A stretch of 64,000 bases of DNA from Desmodus rotundus (taxonomy: Eukaryota > Chordata > Mammalia > Chiroptera > Phyllostomidae), in the NCBI RefSeq assembly GCF_022682495.2, contig NC_071392.1, positions 133,237,318 through 133,301,317 on the forward strand, read 5' to 3'. This document shows, one piece after another, positions 34,561 to 47,158 of this stretch. The position numbers were made by a program, and so were the translations under genes. The notes under the pieces are model-generated. The model saw only the letters and a program-made list of their open reading frames with translations. It had not been told where the DNA came from and made no database searches. The number at the start of each line of letters is the position of its first letter. Position 1 is the first letter of the stretch.

Positions 34561-37415
34561 AAAAAAACAGTTTTCTAGAGAATACTTTAATAACCCACAC
34601 GAGCATTGCCCTAGCTAGAGAATGTAAACCTAATCTGTCCCCATGAGGTATAGAAGATGACATAGACAGTCATAAGAATCCAGAGAGCTATCTAGAGATT
34701 ATGAGAAAACACAAGCAAAGAGGTTAGTACAAGAAAACTGATGACTGTGGAACTGAGGAAAGTATGAGGGTCTCAGCAGTCAGGTTGCTGCCAGACCAAA
34801 CAAGCAATTCTATGGGCAATGTGGAGATGGACTAGGAGGTCCCCAGACTAAAGACAGATAGATGGCCTCCACTTTCACCTAAGTTTTATGATTCTTTAAC
34901 TCATACTTTCTCTTTAGTAAAAAACTTACTATAGAGGCAAGTTCAATATGATTGATAAAAAATGAATAATTGTTGCAGGTTAAGTTCTCTGGGAAACAGA
35001 CACTGCAGTGGAGTTAGGCGTGCTAATGATTTACTGGGGAGTAGCATCTGTGAAAGAGAAATGAGAAAGCAGGATTGGGCAAGGAGCCTCAGGCCGCCAC
35101 ACAGAGCTGACAAATGTCTGCCAGCCTTACGAGAACTCTGGAGCAAAGATGGGATGTTAGAGGAGCCCCAAGTGCCTGAAAATGGCAAAACCCTGTACCA
35201 TCACCTCACTCAGTCATTGGCTGGTGACCATGATAAGAGGCTCACCATGGCTGGAAAGCTGAAGGCTCCCAGTTAATCCATTCCTTGAAGCTGGACAGCA
35301 AATTTTTTCTTGAAGGGAGATGTAAGTAACACACCTCTATTTGTGCCACAATAAAGTTCAAATGATTAATTAGAATAGTCTAATCATATTAAGAGGCTGT
35401 AGAATTAGAAGAATCAAGGACATAATCTCTGCTGACAATATTTATCATCAGTTGGCTGCTGCCCCACATTGATGGAAGCCTGGGTCCACTGAATCCTTCC
35501 TACACTTTTTTTGCCTCCTTCCTGAGCAAATGGTACACAACAGAGACCAGTGTCCTATTTTCTCACACATATTCCTCCAAGGGGAGTTGGCACATCAGCT
35601 ACATTACAGGGACATCTTCTGATCCCATCTTGCCACTTAATTTAAAAATGTCTTATAGAAGACACTGAGAAAATTAGAGATTTGGGATAGATCTTATCTT
35701 GGACTAGATGAATGCCTGGTGTGCCCACTGTTGTTCAGATCTTTACGTTAGTCAGGAAACCAATTTGGCACTGAATCATGCTTATCAGTTTCCCAAACTA
35801 CTTATCTGCTTTCTTGGTTTAGGTTTCTTTTCTTAGTATGCAACAAAGAAAAACTTTTTTTTTTAATAAACAGGAAAATAAAGAATATGCAGGATGATGT
35901 GTATCTAGATGCTTGGATACTGTCAGTTAGACACAAATAGTCTCTAACTTGTTATGTCAGGCCTATCTGGATAAAAGTGTTCAGATTTACAAAGTGCATG
36001 GACTTTAAAGACATTCAGCAAATAAACTCAGTAATGTTTAGACATGAAATACCATGCCCAAGGTTAGAGCTACTAAAGAGTATAACCAAACAGACAGAAA
36101 CTTACACAACAACAAGGCTGAAACATCATCCACAGTGAAATTTCTCTTTGTACCCAAATATTACACGGGCCAATATTATATACTAAAGTTTGTAAGGTCA
36201 ACTAAAAATAAAGACCCACACAATCATCTGTGTCTAAATGATAAGCCTGTCCCTTGAAAGTCCCAGATGAAGCCTATCTTTCCTGAGGCCAATACAATAT
36301 GGCATTTGTACTGCAGCCGCTATTCTAAGCTACACTACTATGAATGCATACAAACTATTGACTTCTTATCTGTAGTTTCACTGAAGAGTAAAATAAAAAA
36401 AAATTCAGCAAAGCCACACAGTGTGAATAAATACTACTCTTCTGAAAAACATATGGCTCGGTTTAATGCTCAGTGCTCAGCTACATCTATATGGTAATCC
36501 ATTATAGCACATCAGAAATCGAAATTAGGTATTACTAACTGATCAGCACAACAGGGAATCTGTCATTCTTTTAACTGATTATCCATAGTTCCTTTTTCTT
36601 CAGAACCTACGGCATGACCATGAATAATGTGAAATGTAAGCTGGAGTTTATACAAAATGCTATGGTATACTTTAAAATTGCTGATCCTCATTAAATTTGT
36701 GTGGGAAACTTTTTTTTCAAATTACTACCAAATGATTGCAATATGTCCCAGGACATTCACACTTGATTTCTATTCCACTTAGAAATGGAAGACAGTGAAG
36801 AAAGAGGAAAATATTACATACTAATTCATATAAGGTATACTAAAACAATGACCAACTACACCTGGAGGGCAAGGAGAGAAACTCTCCCTGAAACTAGCTG
36901 TATGACACAAGGGACCTAGGTAAAGAAAATGTTGACTAGGGAGAAAAGAAAAAGTTTGGTTTTAAAGAACAGAAGTCTTACTTACCTTTCAAGTTATAAA
37001 TGTTCAGAAAACTTATGACGAGAACTACACAGTTAGGTTTAAAAGAAACATCCTGTGGATGCCTGTGCTACAAGGATGGTCTCAGAAGGCCCCATGTGAG
37101 CAGGAGCCCAGGGGCATGAACACCTCCATGTAGACTTATGGAGGGGGCAAGTTACTCTTCAGCTGTCTTGGGCCTGGCCACTCATTTCTTATTAAAAATG
37201 ACTCAACTTCCTGACATGGACGAGATATTTTCATTAAACTTTTTGAATGTCAACACTTGTTTGGGACCTTATAGTTTAAGAGAAATAGAGCTAAAATAAG
37301 GAACTACATAATCTCAAACATAAGATGACTACATTTTTATCTTTAAAAAAATGCTTTTCTTCTTATAACTATCTAATCACTAGCTATGTTGTTACTGAAT
37401 AAGGACAGCCCCGCT
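34561..37415. other. RALGAPA2 intron, no element recognised
   Basis: Nearly 2.9 kb of intron without a repeat or gene I can name. Open frames near 34943-35276 and 36054-36497 show no known protein pattern. Confidence 0.45.
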
Positions 37416-37419
37416 CCAT

Positions 37420-37650
37420 CTTCACATATACTTTTCAGTCTTTATGACCAAACTCAAACATCATTTTTTGAGAAAGGCCCAATTCAACTGTAACTCTCAC
37501 CAAATCCCTGTCCAGCTAGATGGCTACAGGGCCCACTCCACCATTAGATGCTGGATTCCTTGAGAAAAGAGACCACACATTAGCCATCTTGTAACACCAA
37601 TGTCAAAAATAGTGCCTGGCACATAATACTTCCTAATAGGCACTCCATGC
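37420..37650 (+). mobile_element. L2 LINE 3' end
   Basis: L2-like words in order: gaccaaactcaaacatcatt, gctggattccttgagaaaag, agtgcctggcacataatact and aataggcactccatgc. Plus orientation, diverged. Confidence 0.65.
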
Positions 37651-40545
37651 ACAAACAGACAAGTGAAAATGACAAAAAGGAAAACCACGGGAATTATTAT
37701 TTTAGCTTACACACATAGGAAGACACAAGGAAATGTACAAACTTAAGGAAGGTACTCATACTCAAACATGATAGAAACACAGAACCTGGAGAGTGGGCAT
37801 TTTATAAAGATAACTAAGAATGAAGCTTTCAAACACTGCAGTAAATCTAATATTTGCTTAGATCACCATTCAAAAGGCCATACTTTCCTTGGCTAACAAG
37901 AACATGAATAAAATTATTTCAAAAGAGACACAACATACAAGGCAAAGACATCTAAAGGAAATATGGAATATAATAAAAAGGGAAAAGCATTTAATTTCTC
38001 CCTCCTGCATTTTAAAAATCAACCCATATTATAAAGTTAAAGAAACCTCATTAAGAAATGGAAACCAGGAAAGGGTAAAGGACCGCAACTACACCCAAAA
38101 CACTTAGAAGATTTACTGCTTAAAGCACGAATGAAACTGCAAAGACATATGAGGGGCTGGGGTGACCCCCTCTCATGAAAGCAGAACACACTTAGAATAT
38201 GCAGCAAAGGAGAAAACTCTCCTAAAGGAGAATGGAAATTCATTCTTCCAAAATAGATTTGCTTAAAAAACAAAAGAAACAGGGTAATTTTTTTAGAATT
38301 TCTGATTCATGTTCCACTGAAACTTTTTAAGACCTAGGAAAATAAAGGAAGCAGATACAAAAATAAGTAACATTATAAAAAATAAATATTACATGGAAAT
38401 AAAACACATGGAAAGCATGAGTCCTCTGCAGAGTCCTCCCATTGTAACCCTGGGATGAAACACTGCACATTACACAGGACCTCACTACAACTGCAGAGAA
38501 AAATGTCTAGATGTAGCAAATTTAAAGTTGTAAATTCAAATACAATTAAAAATCCAACACAAATCTAAAAAGAAAAACTAGTATCCACAAAGGAACAAAA
38601 ATCATGCTGACCACGGCCTTTCTCTGCAACATTCAGCTCCAGAAGACAATGTTGTCAGCGACTCCTTATAGGCCAAGTTGATTAGAATGGGCACCAGAAT
38701 ATAGACACCTATGGAGATCAGCAGTCCTAAAGTACACCAGGGCATACATAAGAATCTAGTATATGATAAATAGCTAGACTAAATTACACTAACTTTGAAA
38801 AACAAACAAATTCAGAGTTTTGAGGGGAAAAAAGATTATGGTTTGAAAATTACATAACTAGCTATATATGTTTATAGCTAAAGGAAAGATACTCTAGAGC
38901 TGGAAATGTACCAGCCACATACTTCCCTTACTAAACATACTAAGTGATTCATATTCCAGCAAACATAGAGATTAATTAATTAAAAATCCAAAAATAAGGG
39001 GTATAAATACTGTGACAGCAAACTATATTTATACCATTGGAGTCAATATGATTATAAAATAGAGTAAATCCTCAAAATTATTAACATAAGAGAAATAACA
39101 TCCTAAAAATATAATAAAATAACCTGGATATAAAATGCTTAAAGAGGTAGGTGAGAAAAGTGAGAAGTACAAAAGATACATGGGGTTAAAGGAAAAGTAT
39201 GGGGATATAATCGAATACTGCTTTATTCTTGATAAGGATAATTAGAAAAAAAAGGTTCAAATAGTATTTTGTTAACACAAAGATAGTTACTGGAATGACA
39301 GAAAATAGACACTATATTTTCCCAATTACAAAGTATATTCCATAATGTGAAAGTCAGTAAACTCTCCCCCAAGAAACACATGTAAAAGAAAAAAACAAAA
39401 ATGTTAGTTATCACATAAAAAGAGTAATGCAAATATGAATGTAAATATAAACAGTTTAAATTTACCAATAAGACCAAGTCAACCAGAACTGGCTTTCAAA
39501 TACAGAAAGATTAACAATAAAATACAGAAAAAGATGTATCAGGTACATGTGGGCACAAAAGCACAACAACACGGCATCAGTATCAGATGAAAGACTTTAA
39601 AGGGAGACAGGTATCATTTCAAAAAGAATTAATATGTAATTTACAGTTTAGCTATTCATACTCAGAAACCTTTATGCAACCAATAACAGCATGCAGATAA
39701 AATAATAAAATACACGAAAATAAAAGAAATACAGACACAGGAGAAAATACATTTATAATGGAAGATTTTAATGATCTATTTTAACATATAAAACAAGCCA
39801 AAAGTACAATACAACAGAGCTAAATATAGTAAGACTGATTTAATAGATATATATAGAGAGAGAAATAGCACTTCAAAGATCCTAAAAGTCATAAAACTTT
39901 TACTAAAAGTTATTTTCCGAAGCCATGTGAATAAAACCCTCAAAGGGGGAATATCACAGGTCATAAGCAAACTCAACACATTAGAAGTCCACCACTGAGT
40001 TTAAACTAAAATTTCTCAACTACTTGAGGAATTTTAAAATACTCTCTTAAGTGACACTCAAGTTCAGAAAAAAATGTTATAATTATAAACTAAACAATAC
40101 CAACAATGTAACTGCTATATAATAAAAATTAGTCAAAGCTAAAAAAAAAGGCAAATTTGTAACTTTAATTTTCTATAATGCTAGAATAAAAAAACCTAAA
40201 TTTTAAACTCAAAAAGTTGAATAAAGGTGATTTTTAAAAATAAATAAAAATAGAATCAATACAATTTTGGTATCAATGAAATCATCTCCAAGCACTGCAA
40301 ATCAATAAGCTATAGACAGAAATTTTAATTGGTAGTAAGTAGTATAAGTAATTAAAACAAATATCCTCTGAACTAACTATTTACTTGATTCATTAAGAAA
40401 TATTCTAAGTGCCCCTTTTGTACCAGGTACCATGTAGTTCTAAAAGCTATAGCCCTAAGGGGAAAAGCATCAGCAATGTCAGTGCACGCAAGGGAGTACA
40501 AGGGAGTACAGACAAGGCACGCTTCTAAAGGGAGACTACCCAAGG
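37651..40545. other. RALGAPA2 intron, no clear element
   Basis: AT-rich intron. The text near 40380-40450 (tgtaccaggtaccatgtag) resembles an old L2/MIR end. Nothing else recognised. Confidence 0.45.
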
Positions 40546-40938
40546 CAAAAACATACGATGGGGTAAAGACAGTCTATTCAATAAATAGTGTTGGAAAAAT
40601 TGGATACATGCAAAAAAATTGAACTAGATCAGCTTATTACACCATACGAAAGAATAAACTTGAAATGAATAAAGACTTAAATGTAAAATTCAAAACCATT
40701 AAACTCCTAGAAGAAAATACAGGCAGTAAACTCTGACATTTCTCTCAGCAATTTTTGTTTCCGATGTATCTCCTTCTTAGACAAGAGAAACAAAAGAAAA
40801 AAATAAGCAAATGGAATCAAGATAAAAAGCTTTTGCACAAGAAAGAAAACCATCAACTAAAGGAAAAAACACCCTACTGAATGGGGGAAGTTATTCACCG
40901 ATGGTACATCCAATAAGGCGGTTAATAACCAAAATTTA
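40546..40938 (+). mobile_element. L1 ORF2 fragment, left part, split by a mariner
   Basis: L1 ORF2 thumb-region DNA: aatagtgttggaaaaattgg, aataaagacttaaatgtaaa, cattaaactcctagaagaaa and aaagcttttgcacaagaaag. The frame is broken. The L1 text continues at 41553 after the mariner. Confidence 0.8.
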
Positions 40939-41550
40939 CTGGGTTAGTAGCCAAAAAGTTCATTTGGTTTTCCTGTAAGCTGGCTCTAGTAGCACTTAGT
41001 TTTTCATTTCACTTGAAACAATTGTGTTAGACTGTATTGTGACAGATGTCATATCAGCATCCATTTAAGAATACTTACAAAACTTGGTGAATTTTTGTGT
41101 AGCCATTTTAATATTGAAGATAGAAGAAAACACACAACATTTTTGGCATATTATGCTTTATTATTTCAAGAAAGTTGGGGTGGGGGAATGGTGGGGGGAA
41201 ATACAGACAACTGTAACTGAACAACAATAAAGTAATTAAAAAAAGAAAGCTAAAAATGCAACTGAAATGCAAAAGATTTGTGCAGTGTATGGACAAGGTG
41301 CTGTGACTGATGGAACTTATCAAAAGTGGTTTGCAAAGTTACGTGCTAGAGATTTTTTGCTGGACAATTCTCCATGGTCAGGTAGACCAGTTGAAGTTGG
41401 CAGTGATCAAATTGAGATATTGAGAACAATCAACATTATACCACAATGGGAGACAGCCAACACACTCAAAATATCCAAATCAATAGTTACTGATAAAAAT
41501 GAAAAATGTCTTTTTTTTTTTTTACAGAAACAAACTTTTTGCCAACCCAA
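40939..41550 (+). mobile_element. Internally deleted mariner inserted in L1
   Basis: Inverted termini (ctgggttagtagccaaaaag and, reversed, ttgggttggcaaaaagtttg) lie between TA at 40937-40938 and TA at 41551-41552, the mariner target. The transposase N-terminal region (KICAVYGQGAVTDGTYQKWF) is visible, followed by an internal deletion and the 3' end. It is itself interrupted by an L1 tail at 41175-41242. Confidence 0.88.
41175..41242 (+). mobile_element. Very short L1 3' tail inserted in the mariner
   Basis: A 68-base piece with a G-rich run, acagacaactgtaactgaac and aataaagtaattaaaaa, flanked by the 7-bp direct repeat aagaaag (41168-41174 and 41243-41249). The mariner sequence is continuous across it. 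Confidence 0.82.
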
Positions 41551-41552
41551 TA

Positions 41553-41755
41553 TAAAGAGCACATATCACTCAACACCAAAAAACAAACAAACAAAAAAAA
41601 CAAAATCAATTCAATTAAAAAATAAAGGATCTGAATTAACACTCCTTCAAAGAGGACATAGAGATGGCCAGGAGACATATGAAAAGATGCTCAACATCAT
41701 GAATCATCAGAGAAATAAATGTTAATTAAAACCATAATAAATTCAAAAAAGGTTA
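41553..41755 (+). mobile_element. L1 ORF2 fragment, right part
   Basis: Continues the L1 text broken at 40938: agcacatatcactcaacacc, aagaggacatagagatggcc and aaagatgctcaacatcatga. Ends near 41755, next to a different L1. Confidence 0.78.
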
Positions 41756-43239
41756 AACTCATCCCATCAATTAAAGGACAAGTAAATGCAGTACTCTCAT
41801 CCTCCCACAATCACATCAAACTTACAACTAAACTACAGAACCACCATCATTCAGAACTGCCTGAAATGTAGATGAACAGAAGTCCAGCTAGAATATAAAG
41901 AATATAAATATATTTATATAGACTAGAAATGTATATAAAAATAGAATATAAATATAACTAAGAATATAAAGAAGCCACATCAAGACTGATTGGAGGGCCA
42001 GAGATGCAGTACAGGCTGGTGCCACATCCATGTGTGGCAGTTAAAAATTAGGAGGGATATATCTGCTGCAGAGGTCCCCCACCTCGGAGCCAGGTGTCCC
42101 AGCCCCACACCAGGAACACAGGCTCAGTGTTTCAGTGCCATGAAGAGACATCCCCATGACTTCTGGCTGTGAAAGTGAGCAGGATTATGCCTGAGAGATA
42201 GAGGGCTCTCTTAAGTCCCAAGCATTCCTCTTAAAGGGCCTGTGCTCAGACATTGACTCAGACTCACTGGCTTTCAGCTCCAGCACTGGGGCAGCAGCTC
42301 AAAAAGCACCAGGGACATACAGTGAGAAACTGAATTGTCTGGTGGGACGACAGCTGGAGGGGCAACTTTCTCCCAGACATAAGTACTAGCATAAGCTATT
42401 GTTCCATTCCAGAGCCCTCCGCCTGCAGGCACAAGCCCATGCCATATCTGAGTCTCCACCACTTGGATAACACTATTCACCCAGCCCTGGTGATTCCCTG
42501 AGACCCTGCCTCAACCAACTTGCAGGCCCACCCAAGCCATTTCTAGTGGCTTTTCCATATAAACGAACTGCCTTGGCTCATACTGGGGACTTTCCTAACA
42601 TTTCCCAAAGGTCCACAAACCCCCCAAACAAGCAACATCTGGCCTCAGCATGCCCTATACTTCTTGCTAAGTGGCCCCAGGCCCAGCACTAGTGGCAGCA
42701 GCCTCTGTTCACAGATTAGCCTCTCCTGGGCACCTCCAAGCACAGTACAAGTAGCACCTACCTGCAGATGGCTCTGTGACTCATGCTGGTGGCACCAGGG
42801 CAGGGCATACGCAGTGGCTGATCTCAGCCTGATCCTTCCAGGAGGACCCAGAGCTAGCCTACCTGGTGAACAGCCTCAAACTATGTCAGAGCACCACCCA
42901 ACCACCCCTATAAGCAACACACTTAAGGGACAGACTCATCATGTATCAGAGCCTTGCTAAAGTGATTCCTGCTCTATGGGGTCAGCCTTTACACAGCAGC
43001 TCCTCCACTGCAGTCATGGACAGTCCTCAAAGCCTATTGGCCTGGGGGTAAATACCTCCCACTGATGTGTTAATAGCAATCAAGGCTCAGCTACAACAAT
43101 AGTGTACACAAAGCCCACAAGGGGGGCACAAGGGAGCACCCAGCTTGATGACTGCAGAGGCTGTGGCACTGGGCCCTACAGTTATGCCTACTATATAGGA
43201 CCACTCTACTAAGCCCAGGAGATGTAGCAGCTCTATTTA

Positions 43240-44600
43240 ATGCACAGAAACAAACACAAGGAGACAGCCAAAATAAGGAGACAAAGAAACATGTCACAAA
43301 TAAAAGATGAGAAAAAAACTCCAGAAACAGAACTAAATAAAATGGAGACAAGCAATCCATCAGATGCAGAATTCAAAACACTGGTTATAAGGATATTCAG
43401 TGAACTAAGGGGAAAAGCAGATGAACTTAGAACTTCAACAAAGAAATGGTAAACATAAAAATGGAGATAGAAAACAAAAATGATCCAGTCAGCAACAAAG
43501 AATACAACCACTGAAATGAAGACTACATTTGAGGAAATCAACAGTAGAGCAGGTGAAGCCAGGAATCAAAAAAACAATTTGGAAGATAAGAAAGCAGAAA
43601 ACACCCAATCAGAACAGCAAAAAGAAATGAATTTAAAAGAAAATGAGTATAGTTAAAGGAGTCACTGGAACAACTTAAAGTTTGCCAACATTTGCATCAT
43701 GGATGAGCCACAAAGAATGGGAAGACAGAACAAGAAATTGAAAACCTATTTGAAACCAATAATGACAGAAAACTTCTTTAACCTGGTGGAAGAAATAGAC
43801 ATTCAAGTCCAGGAAGCGCAGTCTCAAACAAGATGTACGAAAAAATGTCCCACACCAAGAAACATCATAATTAAAAGGCCAAAGACTAAAGACAAAAAGA
43901 GACTTAAAAGCAGCAACAGAAAAAATGTTAGTTACCTACAATGGAGCTCCTGTAAGATTGTCAGCTGATTTCTCAACACAAACTTTGCAGGCTAGAAGGG
44001 ACTGCCACAAAATACTCAGCCTGATGAAAACCAAAAACCTACAACTGCCCAGCAAAGCTATCATTTAGAATTGAAGGACATATAGAGAGATTCCCAGAAA
44101 ACAAAAAGCTAAAGGAGTTCATTACCACTAAAACAGTATTACATGAAATGTTAAACGGTCTTCTTTAAGAAAAAGAAGAAAAAGAGATAAAAAATTAAAT
44201 AAGAAATGTCAATAACCACATATCTATCAACAATTACTTTAAATGTAAATGGATTAAATGTTCTAATCAAAAGACATACAGTGGCTAAATGGATAACAAA
44301 ACAAGACCCTTACATATATACACTATCTATAAGAGACTCACTTCAGAGAGAAAAGCACACATGGACTACAAGTAAAGGGATGGAAAAGGATGTTTCATGA
44401 AAATGGAAACAAAGAAAAAAAAGCTGAGGTAGCAATGCTTATACAAGATGAAACAGGCTTTGAAACAAAGGCTCTAACAAGAGATAATGAAGGACCCAGC
44501 AATTCAACTTCTGGGTATTTATCTGAAGAACCCACAAGACTAAATCAAAAAGACATGCACCTATATGTTCACTGCAGCATTATTTACAATAGCTAAGATA
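43240..44600 (+). pseudogene. L1 ORF1 and partial ORF2 remnants
   Basis: ORF1 pieces include NPSDAEFKTLVIRIFSELRG and an intact-looking TPRNIIIKRPKTKDKKRLK stretch; the C-terminal end (ETLN-type to ML) is frameshifted. ORF2 starts with TTYLSTITLNVNGLNVLIKR and breaks off inside the endonuclease before joining C-terminal sequence. Not functional. Confidence 0.7.
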
Positions 44601-45047
44601 TGGAAGCTACCTACACGTCCATCCATAAAAGAATGGATAAAGAAGTGGTGCATATATACAGTGAAATATAGCTGAACCATAAAAAAAAAAAAGAATGAAA
44701 TCTTGCCATCTGTAACAATATGGATGGACATACAGGGTATTGTGCTGAGTGAAATAAGTTAGAGAAAGACATATACAAGTATGATTTCACTTATATGTGG
44801 AATTTAAAGAACAAAATAAACAAACAAAACAGAAACAGCAAACCGAGGATTTCCTGATGGTTAGAAAAGATGAAGGAATTAAGAAGTACAAATTGGTAGT
44901 TACAAAACAGTCACAGGATGTAATGTACAGAATAAGAAATATAGTCAATAATATTATAATAACTATGTATGGTGCCAGGTGGGTACTAGAATTATCGGAG
45001 GAATTACTTCATAAATTATGTAACTGTCTAACCACCATGCCATACTA

Positions 45048-45360
45048 ATATAAAATAATATTGAAACTAACATAAAATAATATTGAGTGTCAAAAAGAGA
45101 ATGTTTACAAAAAAAGCCAATAAGATCTGTTCAATTCACTCTGTTGAATTTTGCTCTCTAATTTTTAAATTGTTCAAATTAGAAAATTTTTAAAAATAAA
45201 AATAAAAACACCTGAAACTAACATAGAACAATATTGAATGTAAACTATAATTTAAAATGTAAAATAAATATTTTAAACTATAAAAATAAAAACACCTGAA
45301 ACTAATATAAAATACTGAATATAAACTGTAATTGAAAAAATTAATTAAAAATAAATAATA
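45048..45360 (+). repeat. Three degenerate direct repeats in an L1 3' end
   Basis: The phrase cctgaaactaacatagaaca with a following attgaatgtaaactataatt recurs in varied form at about 45060, 45210 and 45295, separated by AT-rich sequence. Probably slippage or duplication inside the L1 3' UTR. Confidence 0.5.
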
Positions 45361-45380
45361 AAAATAAAAACTGTATGAAA

Positions 45381-46125
45381 GTGAAGTTCCATTAATTTTT
45401 CTATATCACATTATGTCAATTCAGAATGGTTCAAATTTGTATTAAAAATAAACACAACAAAACAAAGAGAAACCACCCTTGAACTAACTCCTAAAGCATA
45501 CACAGGAGTGAGCCAGGCACAGAAGGGGATGTTAGGCAAAATAAGGAGCTTTGAGGGGTAGGAGTGGGGGAAAACCTGCTGCTTTATCTGGTGACTTTCA
45601 AAAGGTTGCCAGATGGGGCAGAAATAAGATGGGTGACAAGGGATGGATTGGGAGGCATAGGTAACAGGAAGAACCTTGAAAACCTTGCTGGGGACTTTGA
45701 CCTGTTCTAAAGGCCATGGGAATCAGAATTACATTGTACAAAGATCACTCCAAGTAGGTGAGGGAGACAGAAAGGGCAGAAGATCACAGAACAAAAGACT
45801 AATTAACAGATATTCCAGTAGGGGGAAAAAACTGAGACTCTGACTAAGTCTAACAAGAGAGTAAGGCAATAGGCAGAATAATGTATCCAAGTGCACCTGC
45901 ATGAGATGTACAGAACCTGGGAGTGGAGAAAAACACTTTCAATAGAGATCAACATAAATAGACAGATGCAAGTAGAAAACCATTTTTATTAGATACTAAA
46001 AAAAACTTTGAAGCATATATACTTGAGAGATTATAAGAGGTTATTTTTCTCACTTTGTTTAAATTAAGATCATGCAAAGGTCTAATCTCTTTAAAGAAAA
46101 TCAAGTTGTACCAGAGACTCTTTCT
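45381..46125. other. RALGAPA2 intron, no element recognised
   Basis: Unassigned purine-rich intron. No gene or clear repeat. Confidence 0.45.
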
Positions 46126-46134
46126 TTACTTTTT

Positions 46135-46372
46135 TTTTAATCCTCACTGGATGATATGTTTATTGATTTTTAGACAGGGGGTGGTGGAAGGAGAGAGACA
46201 GAAACATCAATGTAAGAGAGAAACATCACTGGTTGCCTCCCATACACATCCTGACTGAGGTTTGAACTCTCAACCACTAGTTGCCTCCCAACACATCCCG
46301 ACTGAGGAATCAAACCCGTAACCTTTTGGTATATGGGATGATGCTCCAACCGAGCCACCCATCCAGGCTCTG
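46135..46372 (-). mobile_element. Ves SINE with internal duplication, minus strand
   Basis: The reversed tail (cctcactggatgatatgttt) and tRNA-like head (reversed, ending atccaggct) are clear. Between them the block ttgcctcc...catcc(t/c)gactgagg occurs twice (about 46235 and 46282), so the promoter-proximal region is duplicated. Confidence 0.82.
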
Positions 46373-46637
46373 TGTTTACTTGTAATGAGAGAACATCCAA
46401 AGACCTGACATATAATTCTATCCACAATACACTGTTTTGCCCTGAATAAAGCACTCACTAGAACAGATTCAAGGGGAGTCTTCTTTTCACATAAGGATCT
46501 TACATGGGAGATCTGTCACAACCAAATCTGTCATACTCTTCATTTCATGGAAGCTTCCATTTTCTGGCTAAAAACTACATTTTTCAGATCTCTTCAACTT
46601 TAGTACCAGTACAACGAGTTGGCTGCCTTTCCTGTGC

Positions 46638-46641
<4 letters not shown>

Positions 46642-46675
<34 letters not shown>

Positions 46676-46679
46676 CCCA

Positions 46680-46721
<42 letters not shown>
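46642..46721. repeat. Compound (CT)n-(CA)n microsatellite
   Basis: CT dinucleotides interrupted by one ccccccac stretch, then ten CA units. Simple-sequence repeat, likely length-variable. Confidence 0.95.
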
Positions 46722-47017
46722 AATTCACTTCCAGGGAGCTTCTAGGTTAACTGATGAGTAGAAATCACAAAAGCCCTGTGAGATGCCACCACACGGTTCC
46801 CGCCATCCTAAAAACTTGCAGGATTTAAATTCTCACTTCAACACAATTAGGAAGTATCACCGTCTGCAATCATCTCAGGACTGGACACTCCTCCAAGTTC
46901 ACTCAATAAATGCCCAAGGTCTGCAGGAGCAGCTGATGACCTGCAGGCTTCAGGCCAGATACTCTTCCCTTCCAACCTGTCCAGTGTCACTAGCACATCA
47001 AATACTAGGTGTCACTC

Positions 47018-47065
47018 TGTTTTGTTTGGATGTGTAGCCACCATGCTACACATCCAAACAAAACA
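47018..47065. repeat. Perfect 21-bp inverted repeat with a 6-base loop
   Basis: The arm tgttttgtttggatgtgtagc (here split: tgttttgtttggatg then tgtagc) at 47018-47038 is exactly complementary to 47045-47065 across the loop caccat. No protein or known element accounts for it. A hairpin-forming duplication is the simplest reading. Confidence 0.9.
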
Positions 47066-47158
47066 AGCTATAGAAAATTTATAACACAGCATCTATTTGT
47101 ACAACTCCCTCTTAGATTTATATATACATGTGTATCTCTGTGTGTATACACACACACG

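Larger units (their letters stand above)
41790..45380 (+). mobile_element. Old L1, internally deleted, with 5' UTR and both ORF remnants
   Basis: The 5' UTR (41790 to about 43235) parallels the one at 19683. ORF1 remains follow (from about 43240), then the start of ORF2 (tatctatcaacaattacttt at about 44220) and the endonuclease beginning. Near 44460-44500 the text jumps to the ORF2 C terminus (GYLSEEPTRLNQ; LYVHCSIIYNS), so about 3 kb of ORF2 is missing. A 3' UTR with an AT-rich repeated end closes it. Confidence 0.78.

Noticed and set aside
41267..41725. A 152-codon plus-strand frame as a host-domesticated transposase
   Set aside because: It runs from a mariner transposase fragment through the mariner 3' end into unrelated L1 sequence, with no sign of constraint.
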